Source of the DNA: Dipteronia dyeriana
Taxonomy: Eukaryota; Streptophyta; Magnoliopsida; Sapindales; Sapindaceae
Assembly: GCA_032871835.1 (NCBI GenBank)
Contig: CM065303.1
Location: 56,954,597 to 57,018,596 of the forward strand
Direction: 5' to 3'
Length of the DNA: 64,000 nt
The position numbers and the translations under genes are program-made. This document shows, one piece after another, positions 12,041-24,417 of this stretch; positions within the stretch are counted from its first letter, which is position 1; every line of letters starts with the position of its first letter. The notes under the pieces were generated by a model. The model had not been told where the DNA came from, did not search any database, and worked only from the letters and a program-made list of their open reading frames with translations.

Positions 12041-14419
12041 ATGGTGACAATTCCGGTGGCGGCCTTAACCTCAACAGGCAAAACCATTCCTCTTGTTGGT
12101 TTTGGCACGGCCGAGTATCCGTTTTCATCGTCAAATGAGGCTTCAAAAGAAGCTGCTCTCCAAGCAATTCGATCAGGTTACAGACACTTCGATACAGCTG
12201 CGCTTTACCAGTCCGAGCAACCACTAGGCGAAGCCATAGCCGAAGCTTTAAGCCTTGGCCTCATCAAATCACGCGACGAGCTTTTCATCACTTCGAAGCT
12301 TTGGGTCAGCAACGCCCACCGTCACCTTGTTCTCCCTGCCTTACAAAACACCCTCAAGTTAGTATATATATACACACCGTAACGTAATAATTTCTGTTTG
12401 GTGCAAATCAGTCCTCAACTTTTGTCTAATACTAGTCTTGCAACTTAAATGAGCAAGGTCCATACTAATTACAACATGTAATTTGGTCTACTAGACTACA
12501 CATGTATGTTGTAAATTATATTATTAGTAACAGCGTTTTGATACCGCTGTCTAACGTTGTTGGGTAATAAGAGTGTCTATTCAGTCCGATAATTATTTTC
12601 TATATTCGAGTCACCGACACCATCAGTGTTATGTCGTTGTTGTTTATTATAACGTGATTAGCTATTCTCATATGGATGAAATTACTTGTGTAGGAATCTG
12701 GGATTGGAGTACCTGGATCTTTATTTGATTCATTTTCCGGCAAGCTTGAGGCCGGGGTCGGTGTATCCATTCAAGGAAGATGATATTGTTGCAATGGATT
12801 ATGAGTCTGTTTGGGAGGCCATGGAGGAGTGTCAGTTGCTTCGTCTTACAAAAACTATCGGAGTAAGTAACTTTACTTGCAAGAAGCTTCACAAGTTACT
12901 GGCCACAGCCAAAATCCATCCTGCTGTCAATCAAGTGAGTTCATTATTAACTTTTAATATCTTCAGGTGTGCAACTCTGTATAAAAATAAAACATCTACA
13001 AATCTAGTTGCATATATAACAATACACTACTTTAAGGTTAATATTTTTGGATTATCTTAAGGTGTGGTGTGCACGGATATATAATACTTAAAAGACTACA
13101 AGATTTTCAGGTTAAAAATTGTTTTTAAGGAATACACGTTTAAGAGTTTATAATATTTTGGTAATTGTGAATGTATAGGTGGAGATGAATCCAGTTTGGC
13201 AGCAGACGAAGCTGAGAGAATTCTGTGAAGAAAAGGGTATTCATATCACAGCTTACTCGCCATTGGGAGCCAAAGGAACACCTTGGGGAACTTCCCGGGT
13301 CATGGAATCTGAAATTCTTAAAGAAATTGCAACATCTAAAGGAAAGACAATTGCTCAGGTAATTTTTTTTTTTTAGGTAGAAGATAGATTCCAATCCACA
13401 GGTACATAGGGATAGGAGTGAGAGGTAAATGATTGGGACAATCTCATAATGACAGGTTGGACTTTTCTGATAATTATTGAAACTGTTTCTTGTCAGAGTT
13501 TCCAAAATCAATATCAATATACTTGTATGCAATGCTCCTGGTTTATCTCTATCAAAGTTTACGAGTAACGTCCTAATTTTTTTTTAAAAAAATATATTAT
13601 AAGTGATGTGGAATATCCACATCAGTTAACATGTAATTTCATAATTTATAAAATATTGACATCTCACGTGTCAATATCACATCAGTTAACATGTAATCTT
13701 ATAATTTATAAGATATTAACACCTCACGTACTACATCAATTGAGACAGAATTTAGAAAAAAAAAATCAAAACGTCTAGCATTAATCAATTTTTATATGAC
13801 TAGGATTAAATTAGAGGACCTTTATCTTATATATGTGTCATGAAGTGTGAGGGATCTACTACCAGACCAACCTTATCTTACCATGACTTTGTTCTTGTAG
13901 AATAATTAATTTGAGTGTTTTTGACATATTATGTTACATTTTTTAAAGGTAGAGGACTTTAGGTCCTGTTTCGATAATTTAATTTAACATTAAATTAATC
14001 AGATTTAATATTCAATTTCATGAAAATAAAGCAATGCCAACGTTTATATATTCAAATTGAACTTTATACATAGAGATTTACGTTTAAACTCCATACATTA
14101 TACATTCAATTGTGCATTTAATACTAGTATATACATATACTGTGTTATTTTCCACCGATCAATAGAGGGTGATTTAATTTTGGTGCATGTGCAGGTCTGT
14201 CTGAGGTGGATTTACACGCAAGGAGTGAGCGTAGTTGTGAAGAGCTTTGACAAAGAAAGAATGAAAGAAAATCTGGACATATTTGATTGGAAACTAAGTG
14301 CAGAAGATCTTCACAAAATTGAACAAATCCCACAAAGCCGAGGGAGTCTCGCCGAGGTTTACATAACAGAAAAAGGCCCTTTCAAGTCCATTGAGGATAT
14401 CTGGGATGGAGAAATTTAA
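12041..14419 (+). CDS. NADPH-dependent aldo-keto reductase, AKR4 group (codeinone/methylecgonone reductase-like)
   Basis: Four coding exons: 12041-12357, 12694-12934, 13179-13358 and 14195-14419, all with GT-AG introns. They join in frame to 963 nt, i.e. 320 residues, the usual length for plant AKR4 enzymes. The catalytic tetrad is complete: Asp51 and Tyr56 ([14 protein letters not shown]), Lys86 (LFITSKLW) and His119 (LYLIHFP). The cofactor segment [11 protein letters not shown] (262-272) carries the Lys and Arg that bind the 2'-phosphate of NADPH. The family performs NADPH-linked reduction of ketones or aldehydes in the cytosol. Members include codeinone reductase, methylecgonone reductase and deoxymugineic acid synthase, so the substrate cannot be deduced from this sequence. 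The start is chosen because it gives the normal N-terminus just ahead of the first strand (IPLVGFGT). Intron 3 (836 bp) contains a direct repeat near 13614-13735. A relic of a tandem copy lies at 24418. Confidence 0.95.
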
Positions 14420-14544
14420 TCTCATATATATGTTGCTAAAAGAGTGGTAAAATTACCAGAAAGTTGTCAACATCCAATAGTTTCTCTAGTTTTAATGTAA
14501 AGGCTGCCATTTTGATATGTACATCATTCAATCCATGTCGACCA

Positions 14545-14900
14545 TGTTAGTTAGAGTCGATTGTTAGTAGATGTCGGTTGTGAGACTAGGTGATATTAAG
14601 ATAAGGTCAGTGGACAGTGGACAGTGGGTGCCTTCATGGTCCATTACTTCCGTTGTCTTTGCATTATTGCTGTTCTAGATAGTGGGTTGTTAGTTTGTGT
14701 GCAATGTAAGCCTATAAAATGCTAAGGGTGAATGAAATAAAGACATGGAAAATATATTACAAATTATCCTCTCCCTTGTTATCTCCTCCGTTCCTCCTCT
14801 TTTATTTCTTCTTCTGATTTCAGATCTGAAATATCCTTCTAAATTCTTCTTATAACTTCCTTAATTGGAAAATACATAATAATAGTATCAGAGGATTTGA
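14545..14900 (+). mobile_element. Copia-like 5' LTR with primer binding site, remnant
   Basis: A TG...CA segment (14545-14876, about 332 bp) starts TGTTAGTTAG, has a TATAAAA-type box (TATAAAATGC near 14713), an AATAAA signal (near 14737) and a pyrimidine-rich stretch before its end. It is followed by TAGTATCAGAGG (about 14884), close to the initiator-tRNA-Met primer binding site. No coding sequence follows. It sits just 3' of the AKR gene. Confidence 0.5.
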
Positions 14901-15085
14901 TCCATAGATGCCAAGTTCCGTTACGATGACTCTTAATTAATTAATTTTTCTGCCTCCTTTAATCAAACAATAATGCTGCGCTGATTTATAAATTAAGTTT
15001 TTGTTCAGAAACTCATTCGAAATGATATAGCAGTTGTCTCCATATTCACTACGTTGTTATTCAATATATCATCTCAGCTAGGGAT

Positions 15086-15725
15086 GTCCAAGGGCGAAAC
15101 CAGAATTATTCTTTTGGGTGGATTATGAACAATTTCATTAGATACAAAATCGAATCTCAACAATACGAGAGAATTTATTAGTTAAAATAAATAAGTATAC
15201 CTACTGAGAAGACATAATGAGTCTCGCCCTTTAATATATATTCTAACAAAAAAAACACACAACAAAATAAAAAGGAAACATACATGCAATGTAAATACAA
15301 TAATATCCTACTTGAATTTTGACTCCGAATGCTTCAAAGAGGTTAAAATAAAATAAAACTAACAGTTTTCTCATAAATCCAAAAGTTATGAAAACAAATA
15401 AAATAGAAATTCTTGGAGACTTGAGATTAATATATATGGTAAATATATTATTTTGGTTTGTTGTTAAGGGGTTAAAATTTCTCAATTTGAATTTTGAGTC
15501 GATAAAGAGTTAACATTTCTCAATTTGATTTTTCAATTGGTTAAGGAAATATAATGAGTTTTAAGTTATTGAAGTGTTATTGACATAAATTAAAAAATGG
15601 CAAGTTAAATCAAAATCAGAATTAGACTGGGATATATTTAGAATTAAATGGATTATATATTATTATTTTTTTTCAAAATACTGTAGCCCACCCTAGCCAG
15701 TCTTGTTTTTGCCCTTGGGAATGCC
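15086..15725. mobile_element. Non-autonomous element with imperfect inverted ends
   Basis: The left end, CCAAGGGCGAAACCAGAAT, pairs with the inverted right end, CCAAGGGCAAAAACAAGAC, and both continue toward a GGGTGG motif. The interior is AT-rich and non-coding. No target duplication was resolved. Confidence 0.5.
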
Positions 15726-15774
15726 AATGGGGTGGGTTCAGAGCAGAATTAGGAATTACTGACCACAATACGGT

Positions 15775-16950
15775 AAAATCTCGATAAATAAAAATTCAAT
15801 AAATTAATAACTTCATTAAAATCTTTCGGTCCCGACTCGAGCCAGTATACTCAAATAATAAACTCGATAAATGCATAATATAAAAATTATTTAAAAAACT
15901 TAAAAGAGTAATACTAAACATCTCACCTACAATCTCACATTTTTCATCCCAACACATGTGGCGGTTGATATGTCACTTGATGAGTGGATACATATTAATT
16001 GAATTTTTTTCACTTACTCATGTATCAACTGTTCAAATGATAACTCAGCTGACATATGTGTTTGGATGGAATAGTGGGATTATAGGTGAGATGTTTAACA
16101 TCACTCTTAAAAAATCCTTTAAGACCCAACGAATATATGACTTAATAATTGGTTAATTTCATTAAAGAAAGAGCATATAAAAATTCATAATATGTATATG
16201 TTATAAAACATTTTACTTTGACAACTTTTAATTTCCCAATTGAGCATATCTCAAGAAATATATTTAAAGTTATTTGCTTTTTCTTTGTACTTAAACCGAA
16301 CTCAGTCTCATTTTTTATTTTTTGTATTGCATGCACCCGTACCATACATGGTGTATATTTTTTTTTTTTCATTTTTTAACAAGTAGTCATTTAAAGTTAT
16401 TGTCGTTTGAAAATCCTTTTTTTTATTGGAAAAATAGTTGGTAAAACACAACAGTCATCTGGATCACTATCATCGTCAATAAATGTATTCAATACCTCTT
16501 GAATAATCTCTTTATTAGTAGGTAATTTCATTGTTATATCATTTTTATTAGGATAATTTAAAATATGTTTAACAACCATCATATTTATATTGTTTGACCA
16601 CATCCATTTATTTTTATTTATTTACAAGTCTTACGTGTATCTCGACAAAAAAAAATGAACATTTTATCGTACACCGGTGACTGATGTATGTGATCACATG
16701 CAATCACTTGTGAGTTGTATATGATTGTATCAAAACAAGACAAAATTTTAATATTATGACCACATGTGAGTTGTACGTGATCATATCAAAAAAGATATGA
16801 TCACAATGAATGTAATGCTACATTAAAGGAGACCCAGAAAATAATACATGTACATGTAATCAAAACATAAAAAAAAAAAAAAAAATATTCATTTTTTGAT
16901 AAATTAATAAATTATTCATTTATCGGTAAATAAATAACCCCTAAAGATAA
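15775..16950. mobile_element. AT-rich inverted-end repeat element, host of a nested MITE
   Basis: The left end has 'TCGATAAATAAAAATTCAAT' and 'AAATTAATAAC'. The right end, near 16890-16935, holds 'GATAAATTAATAAATTATTC' and 'ATTTATCGG', its inverted counterpart. A MITE at 15906-16106 interrupts it. Inside are repeated 'GTGAGTTGTA.ATGAT' phrases (16705-16785). The superfamily is not identified. Confidence 0.4.
15906..16106. mobile_element. 201-bp MITE with TTAAAA target duplication
   Basis: The terminal inverted repeats are long: left GAGTAATACTAAACATCTCA, and the inverted right end GAGTGATGTTAAACATCTCA, both continuing into CCTA.AATC.CAC. TTAAAA flanks it exactly on both sides (15900-15905 and 16107-16112). 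The interior is non-coding. Confidence 0.75.
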
Positions 16951-18159
16951 TAATTTTTCTTTACAACATTGTAACTTAGCCATAAAAAAGACAATTACAA
17001 CACATAATATGATTACCAATTCAGTTGCATTAATCAACAGTGAAAAAAGTTAACAAACAAAAAGCAGAGAGTAAAACAAATGACCTTGTGGAGTTACCAA
17101 TTTCTTCTTCTTCGTTGGAACACTTGAATCCTCAAAACCAATACAAATCTTCTAAAATAAAACACATGAAACCCTAAAATATAGTTATTTCAACAAATTA
17201 AAAAGAAGAGCTAGTTGTATTTAACCATTCTTCCTTATCAATCACTTCGTTTTCATCATCATTGTCCTCGTCATCAACGAGCTCATGATGATAACTTCAT
17301 TTATGTATATCCTTATTGAAGAAGAAGCCATCAAGCGATGATGAACATGACATCTCGTCATTGACGGAGGAGGCTTCCTTGTCATCGTGCCTATACTTGC
17401 ACTTCATGACGGCTTCGTCAAAGATCGACCTCTACTTTGGGGTTGTCGCAGAGCTCATGGTAAAGGAATTTTCATTGTGTTCGAGAGAGAGACGGAAGAA
17501 ATTACTCGTAAGAAAACAAATGGAAGAGAGATAATATCGGATGGGCTTTTAAAATTTGGAAGTTGGACTTTAAAAATTGTGCCTTAAATGTTGTATTCAC
17601 AATTTTCATCTTATGAATGTTGTTACTAAGCCCCTAAATTTAATAATAACAACTTTCTAAATTTGAAAGTTGTCATTTCCTTATTTAACAAATTTCATTT
17701 TTGCATATTGTAATGTTCTTGTTATTAAAGACATATTTTAGTGTGGTGTGGGGCTTTTACTATACTTCATCCAATGTTGGGATGTTAACAAGGTGGATTC
17801 AGACTTCAGAACAGGATAATTAGGAATTCTCGACCCTAACCCCTACTAAATTAAGACCCCAATTTAACTTAGTTAAATCTTAATACTGTATTGAATCAAA
17901 CAACATAATATCGAGAAAAAATTTCCTGGATACTGAATTATACAAATAATTGGCATGATGATTAAAACTATAATACATGTATTTTTTTATATAAAAAAAT
18001 TGAGATGATCGAGTAAGTCCATCACACTCACATCAGTAAGATTATAGATTGGGTTGTGCTTTCAATCGTGGAAATTTTCTTAAACTATTAAAATTATTGG
18101 TTTCAAATAATGAGAAGGTTGGAGAACTTGTATTAGAAAAGACACCTAAAAATACAAAT
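16951..18159. other. Intergenic DNA, no supported gene
   Basis: Two short overlapping frames near 17316-17587 have neither family resemblance nor splice context and are not called. The rest is AT-rich and featureless to inspection. Confidence 0.5.
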
Positions 18160-18817
18160 AGGGATGGGCACGATTCGGTTCGGTTTTGGTTAAAACCGTA
18201 TTGAACTGACATATATTTGGTTTTTAAAAATGTGAATCGGTTTGAACCGTTTTGAACCTGAAACCGAATTGAACCGAACACCTTTATCTCGGTTCGGTTC
18301 GGTTCGGTTCGGTTCAATTCGATTTTGGACGTTTTTTTTATATGTTTTTTAAGTTTTTGGACCTTTAAGTTACATTTTTGGCATTTAGGCTTAATTTTTT
18401 TTTTAAGAAAATATAGTACGTAAAAAATAATTTAAACAAAATATAACTCAATTTTCAATCCAAATCTAAATTTCAATCATATTCGGTGTACATACTCAAT
18501 CAAAATATAAAATCTTTATAACTTCTATAAAATAGAAGTAAAAAAAATGTATTACATAATATAGTCTAAAAATAAAACATCATCAACAAACAATCCATAA
18601 TTAAATTGAATCTTATAAAATAATTAATTAAGACAATTCGGTTTATTTGGTTCGGTTCGGTTTTGTGTATCCAAAACCGGAACCAAACCGAATTCAATTC
18701 GGTTTTCAAATTTCAAATCGGTTTGAACCGATTAGAACCTATGAACCGAACCGAACATCTTTTTTTGGTTCGGTTCGGTTCGGTTCAATTCGGTTTTGGT
18801 TTTTATACCCACCCCTA
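18160..18817. mobile_element. hAT-like non-autonomous element with CGGTTCGGTT ends
   Basis: The termini are TAGGGATGGGCAC at left and, inverted, TAGGGGTGGGTAT at right, as in plant hAT elements. Each end continues into arrays of GGTTC/GGTTTTG units in opposite orientation. The flanking octamers AATACAAA and AATATAAG agree at 6 of 8 positions, consistent with an 8-bp hAT target duplication. The inner about 300 bp matches, in reverse orientation, the interior of the copy at 40242-42012. Confidence 0.7.
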
Positions 18818-18920
18818 AATATAAGTGTACACATCACCAGATATCTGAATCGATAGATACCTTTGCTTATTTATATACACTGTATTATTTTTTGGTAAGT
18901 ATTTTTATTGAATATTTTAC

Positions 18921-19466
18921 TAAGTGGGGGATCGTTGAAATTTTAATATTGGTCAAATATTAAATTAATGAAACAATTAATAGTTGACAGATTACATACT
19001 TTGCGTTTTGTTGAAAGAATACAACTATTCATGAATAGGTGTTTTAAAGATTGATGTTTTTTTTTTTTTGAAAAAGACATAATTATATTAAAAAGACAAT
19101 CATTTATGAATATATAGCTTTAATTGTTGTTATAATTTTCAAAAGACACGACTCTCTGTTTATGCAATTTTGAAAAGATGCAATGGTATATCAAAACTCT
19201 ATAAAAGAGTGTGCAGAGAATTGGTTGAAAAAAAAACATATAATAACAGAACAAAATTCTCTCAATTGTCAGAAAAAAAAATATTCATTATTCTTTTGTG
19301 AATTTTCACATTTGCTTTGTGCAGATTCACCAAAGGCTTGTCATATCTTGGTAATGGTTTGCTGTAGAACCCATAAGCAATATCAACTGAGAGGGGGTAA
19401 ATAACGCTTTAAAGAAAGCGTATTCATACGTATTTCAAGTCTCTGTGTATATAAAAATTTCCAACA
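18921..19466 (+). mobile_element. Copia-like 3' LTR with polypurine tract, solo remnant
   Basis: A purine tract, AAGTGGGGGAT, is followed by an LTR-like segment beginning CGTTGAAATTTTAAT (TG worn to CG at 18933) and ending AAAATTTCCAACA at 19466, so the ends form the usual short TGTTG/CAACA inverted pair. The length is about 534 bp. It has a TATAAAAG box near 19200. Nothing of the coding region survives to the left. Confidence 0.55.
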
Positions 19467-19805
19467 GTTTTTAGCTATGTGTTTTGTCAATACTAGGCTT
19501 GGCAAAAAGATGATAGATTACTTTCTTACAAACTTTTGATCATATGTATTGAAAGAGAAATAGTAGAGAAACTTAATATTGATTAGATTATAGATGATTT
19601 TAGAGATTTAAAATAACGACAGATTCTATTTTGATTCATAAAACTAGTGTTTATACTATTTATTAATTTATTTGATGTACCGTTATATATGAGACTAAAG
19701 TGCGCTATTACATTTAGTTTGTCAATAATTTAATTTTTAAGTATTAATATATTTATCTTGCTAATCACCTGAATATACAAAATCTTGGGTTCACTACCAC
19801 CACCG

Positions 19806-22800
19806 TGTAAGGTTTTTGCTCGGTTTTTAAATGAACCCGACATGAATTAAACGAGACTCAACTGATGTACTACTTCCTGGAGACGTGGGAAACGTTTGGA
19901 AATTAGAGTTGGTGTTTGAGAGAGGTTTGAAGACCATGAAGAACTGAAGCAATAGTTTGTTTCAGTGTATGGATCGTGGTTTTCTAAGTAATGTAATTTC
20001 AGGTGACTTGTAACGGTTTAGAAAGCGGATACGCAACCGTGATCCAAACTGTAAATAATCATAAGCATGCGTGGAACAAGAAATCTTTAGTGGAAAAGGA
20101 AAGTAATTCTTTTGGAAGTTCTTGTGATTGAAGGAAAAAGACTTCTCTTTACAAAAAGACTTGTCACAAAAGGAAATAGTATTTATATGGAATAAGTAAG
20201 TCTTATACGTATAAGAGATGGATTTCGTTGTTGGTATAAGCTCGTTGTAACTAGTATAAATAGAACCTTGTAACTAGGTTATTTTGTGTGGAGGAAAAAG
20301 AACACTTGTAACATTAAAGAGTGGGTGGATCCGGGGGCAGACCCCTTGGAATATCTAGTGAGGGATCTAGGGAATATCTAGGGAGCTAAAGGATAGATTC
20401 GTGAATGATATTCATGGGAGACCGGGATGATATTCTAGGAGGGGGTGTACTTAGAGGAGGGCCCTGTAAGAGATGTGAGTTGAGATCTATGATGTAAAAC
20501 TCGGTTGTGAGCTTAGGGACTTGGTAAGGCTCGATAGTTTGGGGTTTGGGTTGTGAAAGAGAGAATTCTGAAGTATATGGTTGTAACAATTTATCATATA
20601 ATGGAACTTTCTCTATCGTCTTGACAGTCCGTGGTTTTTTCCCTGATTTAGGGTTTCCCACATATATCTTGTACTATGTGATTGTTTATTTTCTCTCATC
20701 TTATTTTTCTGTTATAGACGTTAATTGCTATGAGTTATGGGAAAATATTAGACATGTCGTTTTCACATTCATCGGTTTTAATTCTATACAACTAGCATCA
20801 GAGCCACGGTTGGCGATGACGGATTTCAAGTCTTTATGGGAGATCGTATGAAGGAATTAGTGGTATTGGGATAACGATTCATGGTTGCCTAGTATGGGTT
20901 TAGCAAAGGAGATACGTTTTGAAAGCGGTTTCGAACTCGGTAGGGTTTGCTGAAAAGAGGAATATTTATGTAGAAGAATTTTTGCTTGTGGTGACAAGTA
21001 CGAGTCATGGAGATCCAATTTGAGTTACACAAGGTGATTAATTAAAAACTCCTGAGCGTTCGAAGTCTCTAGTGTTGTGTGGGGCTTATCCGGTAAAGCA
21101 TTCCCTATACTAACAGCAAGCCTTTCAACGGATTTGGTGATGCAAGGACATGTTTATCCTTTTAGCAAGATTCTCCACTACCCATTGAGAGGATATGTTG
21201 CTACTAGTGGTCCAGAAGTTTTGCACATGGGCATTGATCAGTAAAAGATGCAAGGTGTGTAGTGGACATGTATGTCGATTGTTGACGAACTTCCTGAAAA
21301 TCTGACATGAGGAATTGCACCACAATTTCAGTAAATTATTTCGGCATGGTGCTAGAATAACGAACACAAAAAAAAAAACAAATCTTAGGATCATTCGTTC
21401 CTAAGTGGTTATACATTACGGTGGGGTATGATGATTCTCGGTATGAAGAGTTGTGGTTGTGGATAAGATCTTGAGAATTCAAGTCAAAGGGAAGAATTGT
21501 TAGGTTTTGGCTCTTACTCTTAAGTAAACCCGATGTGAACCAAATAATACTTAACTGGTATGATACTTCCTGGAAAAGTGAGAAACGTTTGGAAGTTGGA
21601 GTTGGTGTTTGAGGGGGGTTTGAAGACCATGAAGAACTGAAGAAGTAGTTTGTTTCAGCGTATGGTTCGTGGTTTTCTAAGCGATGTAATTTCAGGTGAC
21701 TTTAACGATTTAGGAAGCGAGTGCGCAACCATGACCCGAATCGTAATCAATCATAAGCATACGTGGAACATGAAATCTTTAACAGAAAGGGAAAGTAATT
21801 CTTTTGGAAGTTCTTGTAATTTAAGGAAAAAGATTTCCCTTTACAAAAGACTCGTCACAAAAGAAAATAGTATTTATGTGGAGCAAGTAAGACCTCATTT
21901 GATTTTTTGTCTAAAGACTAAACAATGCTGAATGTTACTGAAAACTGAAAGGTGAGTGAAAACTGAAAACTGAAAAACATATTTGTTTTTTTTTACTGAA
22001 AACTGAATATACATGATAAGTTGTTTGTTTTTTTAAGTTATAAATATCCGACAATAAATACTTTTACATCTATATCTTTCTAACTATTATTTGTTATATA
22101 TATATTTTTTAATATATTAAGGAAAACTCTAACATATAAATTAATAATGCTAAATTTATTTATTTATTAATAATATTTCAAATTTATATTATTCTGGATA
22201 GGTTTGTTTTTAGACATGTTGGGTTTAATTTTTTTGGTTCTAAATTGAATATAAATATCAATGAATTACAACATGATTAATTTCTCATTATAAAAAGGTT
22301 ACTGTTGTTGATTTACATCCACCAATACTATTTAATCGATAAATATCCACCGGTACCACTTAATTGATAAATGCTCCAATATTGTTTACTCAATGATGTT
22401 AAATGAGACAAACGATAATACCATATATATATATATTGTATCCTTGTAAATCTACAAGTATACCGCACTTTAATTTGTATAGATTCTAATAATTATGAAT
22501 AGGGTTTTAACATAAGACTTGGTAATATATTAACTTAGAAATGATGGTTTTAGAAGTAAAATTTTATATTAAATTCCACTGGATTTTTGTTAAGTGAAAA
22601 GTGAAATAAAAATCATTTAAAAAAAATGGTTTTAGGGGTTTATTAAGTGATTTTAACATTTAAAAAATCAAACAAAATAACGGAATATAACACATTAAGT
22701 GTTATTCGGTGTTAAGTGGAAAAATCAATCAGGGTCTAAGTCTTGTACGTATAGGAGATGAATTTCCTTGTTGGTATAAGCTACATGTAACTAGTATAAA

Positions 22801-23281
22801 TAGAACCTTGTAACTATGTTATTTTGTTTGGAGAAAAAATATCACCTGTAACATCAGAGAGTGGATGGATCCGGGGGGAGACCTCTTAGAATATCTAGGG
22901 AGGGATCCGGGGAATATCTGAGGATCTACATGAGAGATTCATGTGTGATAATCAAGGGAGACCTAAGGGGTTTCCTAATGGGGGTGTACTCAGAGGAGGG
23001 CCCTATGAGCGTCGTGAGCTGAGATCTATGATGTAAAGCTTGGTTGTGAGCTTAGGGGCTTGGTAAGGCTTGGTAGTTTGGGGGTTGGGTTGTGAGAGAG
23101 AAAATCCTGGAATATATGATCATAACAATTTATCATATAATGGAACTTTCTCTATCATCCTAATGGTCCATGGTTTTTTCCCCTGATTTAGGGTTTTCCA
23201 TGTATACCTTATGTTATGTGATTGTTTATTTTCTCTCAACTTATTTTTCTGCTATAAACATTAATTGTTATGAGTTATAGG
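19806..23281 (+). mobile_element. Non-coding LTR retrotransposon (LARD/TRIM-like) with two LTRs
   Basis: The left LTR is 19806-20790 (TGTAAGG...ATACA). A primer-binding-site-like CTAGCATCAGAGCC follows at 20792-20805. About 700 bp of internal DNA has no gag or pol. A purine tract, AAAGGGAAGAA, precedes the right LTR at 21498, which starts TGTTAGGTTTTGGCTC. The two LTRs align through their length, including 'GTATAAATAGAACCTTGTAA' and 'ATCCGGGGG'. The right LTR is split by a MITE (21891-22736) and stops matching at about 23281, roughly 60-75 bp before the expected end, so its 3' end is lost. The same LTR family forms the solo LTR at 40680-41793. The element lacks its own proteins and would depend on a partner. 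Confidence 0.8.
21891..22736. mobile_element. 846-bp MITE with TAA target duplication (PIF/Harbinger-like), nested in an LTR
   Basis: The left end, GACCTCATTTGATTTTT, pairs with the inverted right end, GACCCTGATTGATTTTT. TAA lies immediately outside both ends (21888-21890 and 22737-22739). Removing it restores continuity with the intact LTR copy at about 20192. The interior is AT-rich and non-coding, with repeated CTGAAAACTGAA phrases near the left end. Confidence 0.8.
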
Positions 23282-23422
23282 CTGTATTGTAACTTGGGTT
23301 GTATCAACCTGATTATTATTTGTATGAACTCTGCTGGAATAAGATAATTATTGAACTGTACATGACTTTAATTTGCCTTTCTTTAAGGAGTTACATACAC
23401 GTAATGATATGATGGATTTGCG

Positions 23423-23580
23423 TGTATATATATATTTCCGTTCACCTCAGTGCATACCGATGTAAACATATAAGTGCAATTCATATGAGTCGTTGGATTC
23501 AACTATTTTAATGTTATCCAACGAGTCACATACTTTACTGATGTAGTTATATCAGTACGCACTGAACATCACTGTATATA
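23423..23580. mobile_element. (TA)n-flanked MITE, copy B (diverged)
   Basis: A short element bounded by TATATATATAT at left and TGTATATA at right. It contains inverted phrases around 'TCGTTGGATTCAAC' and 'ATCCAACGAG' and a 'ATATCAGTACGCACTGAAC' stretch like the right end of copy C (58634-58840). Confidence 0.4.
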
Positions 23581-23877
23581 GTCATTTTCTCCGTAGTGAT
23601 ACTAATAATAATATTGATAATAAATTTTAATAATAATAATATTTTTAAATATAATATAATATAATATAATTTTAAGATTCAATTTTAAATTAAATTAAAT
23701 TAAATTTACATAAATAAAATAAAATGTTATTCTTATATAATAAATGTTAAAATTTATAAGTTAAATAAAATATTAAAAACAATTGTCAAGTATTTATTGA
23801 AATTTGTTACGCAAATAATAGTTTATGTAATACAAATATTAATAATATATTAATTATTATTTTTAAAAATATACAAA

Positions 23878-23908
<31 letters not shown>

Positions 23909-24417
23909 TATATATATTATAACAAATATTCTAAAATATTTCAATTTATTAGTTTACAAAATATTTAGAAAAAAAAAATCATATCCTAACATTGTATAAC
24001 TTAATATAGTTTAATACAAAAAAAAAACAGTATTGTATTAGAATAATAAAATCCAATACAATACAATCAAATTCAATCTAATTTAATACAATCTAGAACA
24101 ATACAATATAGTTTGTCAAATGAACTAATAATAGATATCTATTAAACAAACTCATATAGTCACGAATCCATTAGAGTAGCACGACACGTTATTAATATAT
24201 ATGTATGTTGTAAATTTCATAATGCCTTAAAACGAAGGCAAATATTATGTAATTTGCATTTACATTTTTAGCTTTTGTAATAGCAAATGTAATTTTATTA
24301 AAATTCAGTCGTAAGTTTTAAAAAGAAAACATTATTAAAATGCGTAAAGTTATAAGAGGTATTAAAACATAATCAATCCCTAAACGTTTTGTGTTTTGGT
24401 AATTGTTAATGCTGTAG
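23581..24417. other. Very AT-rich spacer with simple repeats
   Basis: Runs of ATAAT, AATTAAATT, a (TA)n tract near 23889 and AATACAATCAA-type repeats (24046-24115). No gene. The last about 25 bp is the remnant intron end of the AKR relic. Confidence 0.6.

Noticed and set aside
12041..14419. Naming the AKR gene codeinone reductase and inferring benzylisoquinoline alkaloid metabolism
   Set aside because: The tetrad and cofactor residues are shared by the whole AKR4 group; substrate cannot be inferred, and no neighbouring alkaloid genes are present.
17316..17587. Two overlapping small plus-strand frames
   Set aside because: No family resemblance, no splice context, ordinary low-complexity composition.
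18042..18856. Arg/Pro/Asn-rich frames (NRTEPNRTE type)
   Set aside because: They are translations of the GGTTC/GAACC arrays at the ends of the hAT-like element.
20386..20851. Frames in both strands near 20.5 kb, repeated near 41.5 kb
   Set aside because: They lie in LTR sequence of the non-coding element family; the repetition is due to the LTR, not to a gene.
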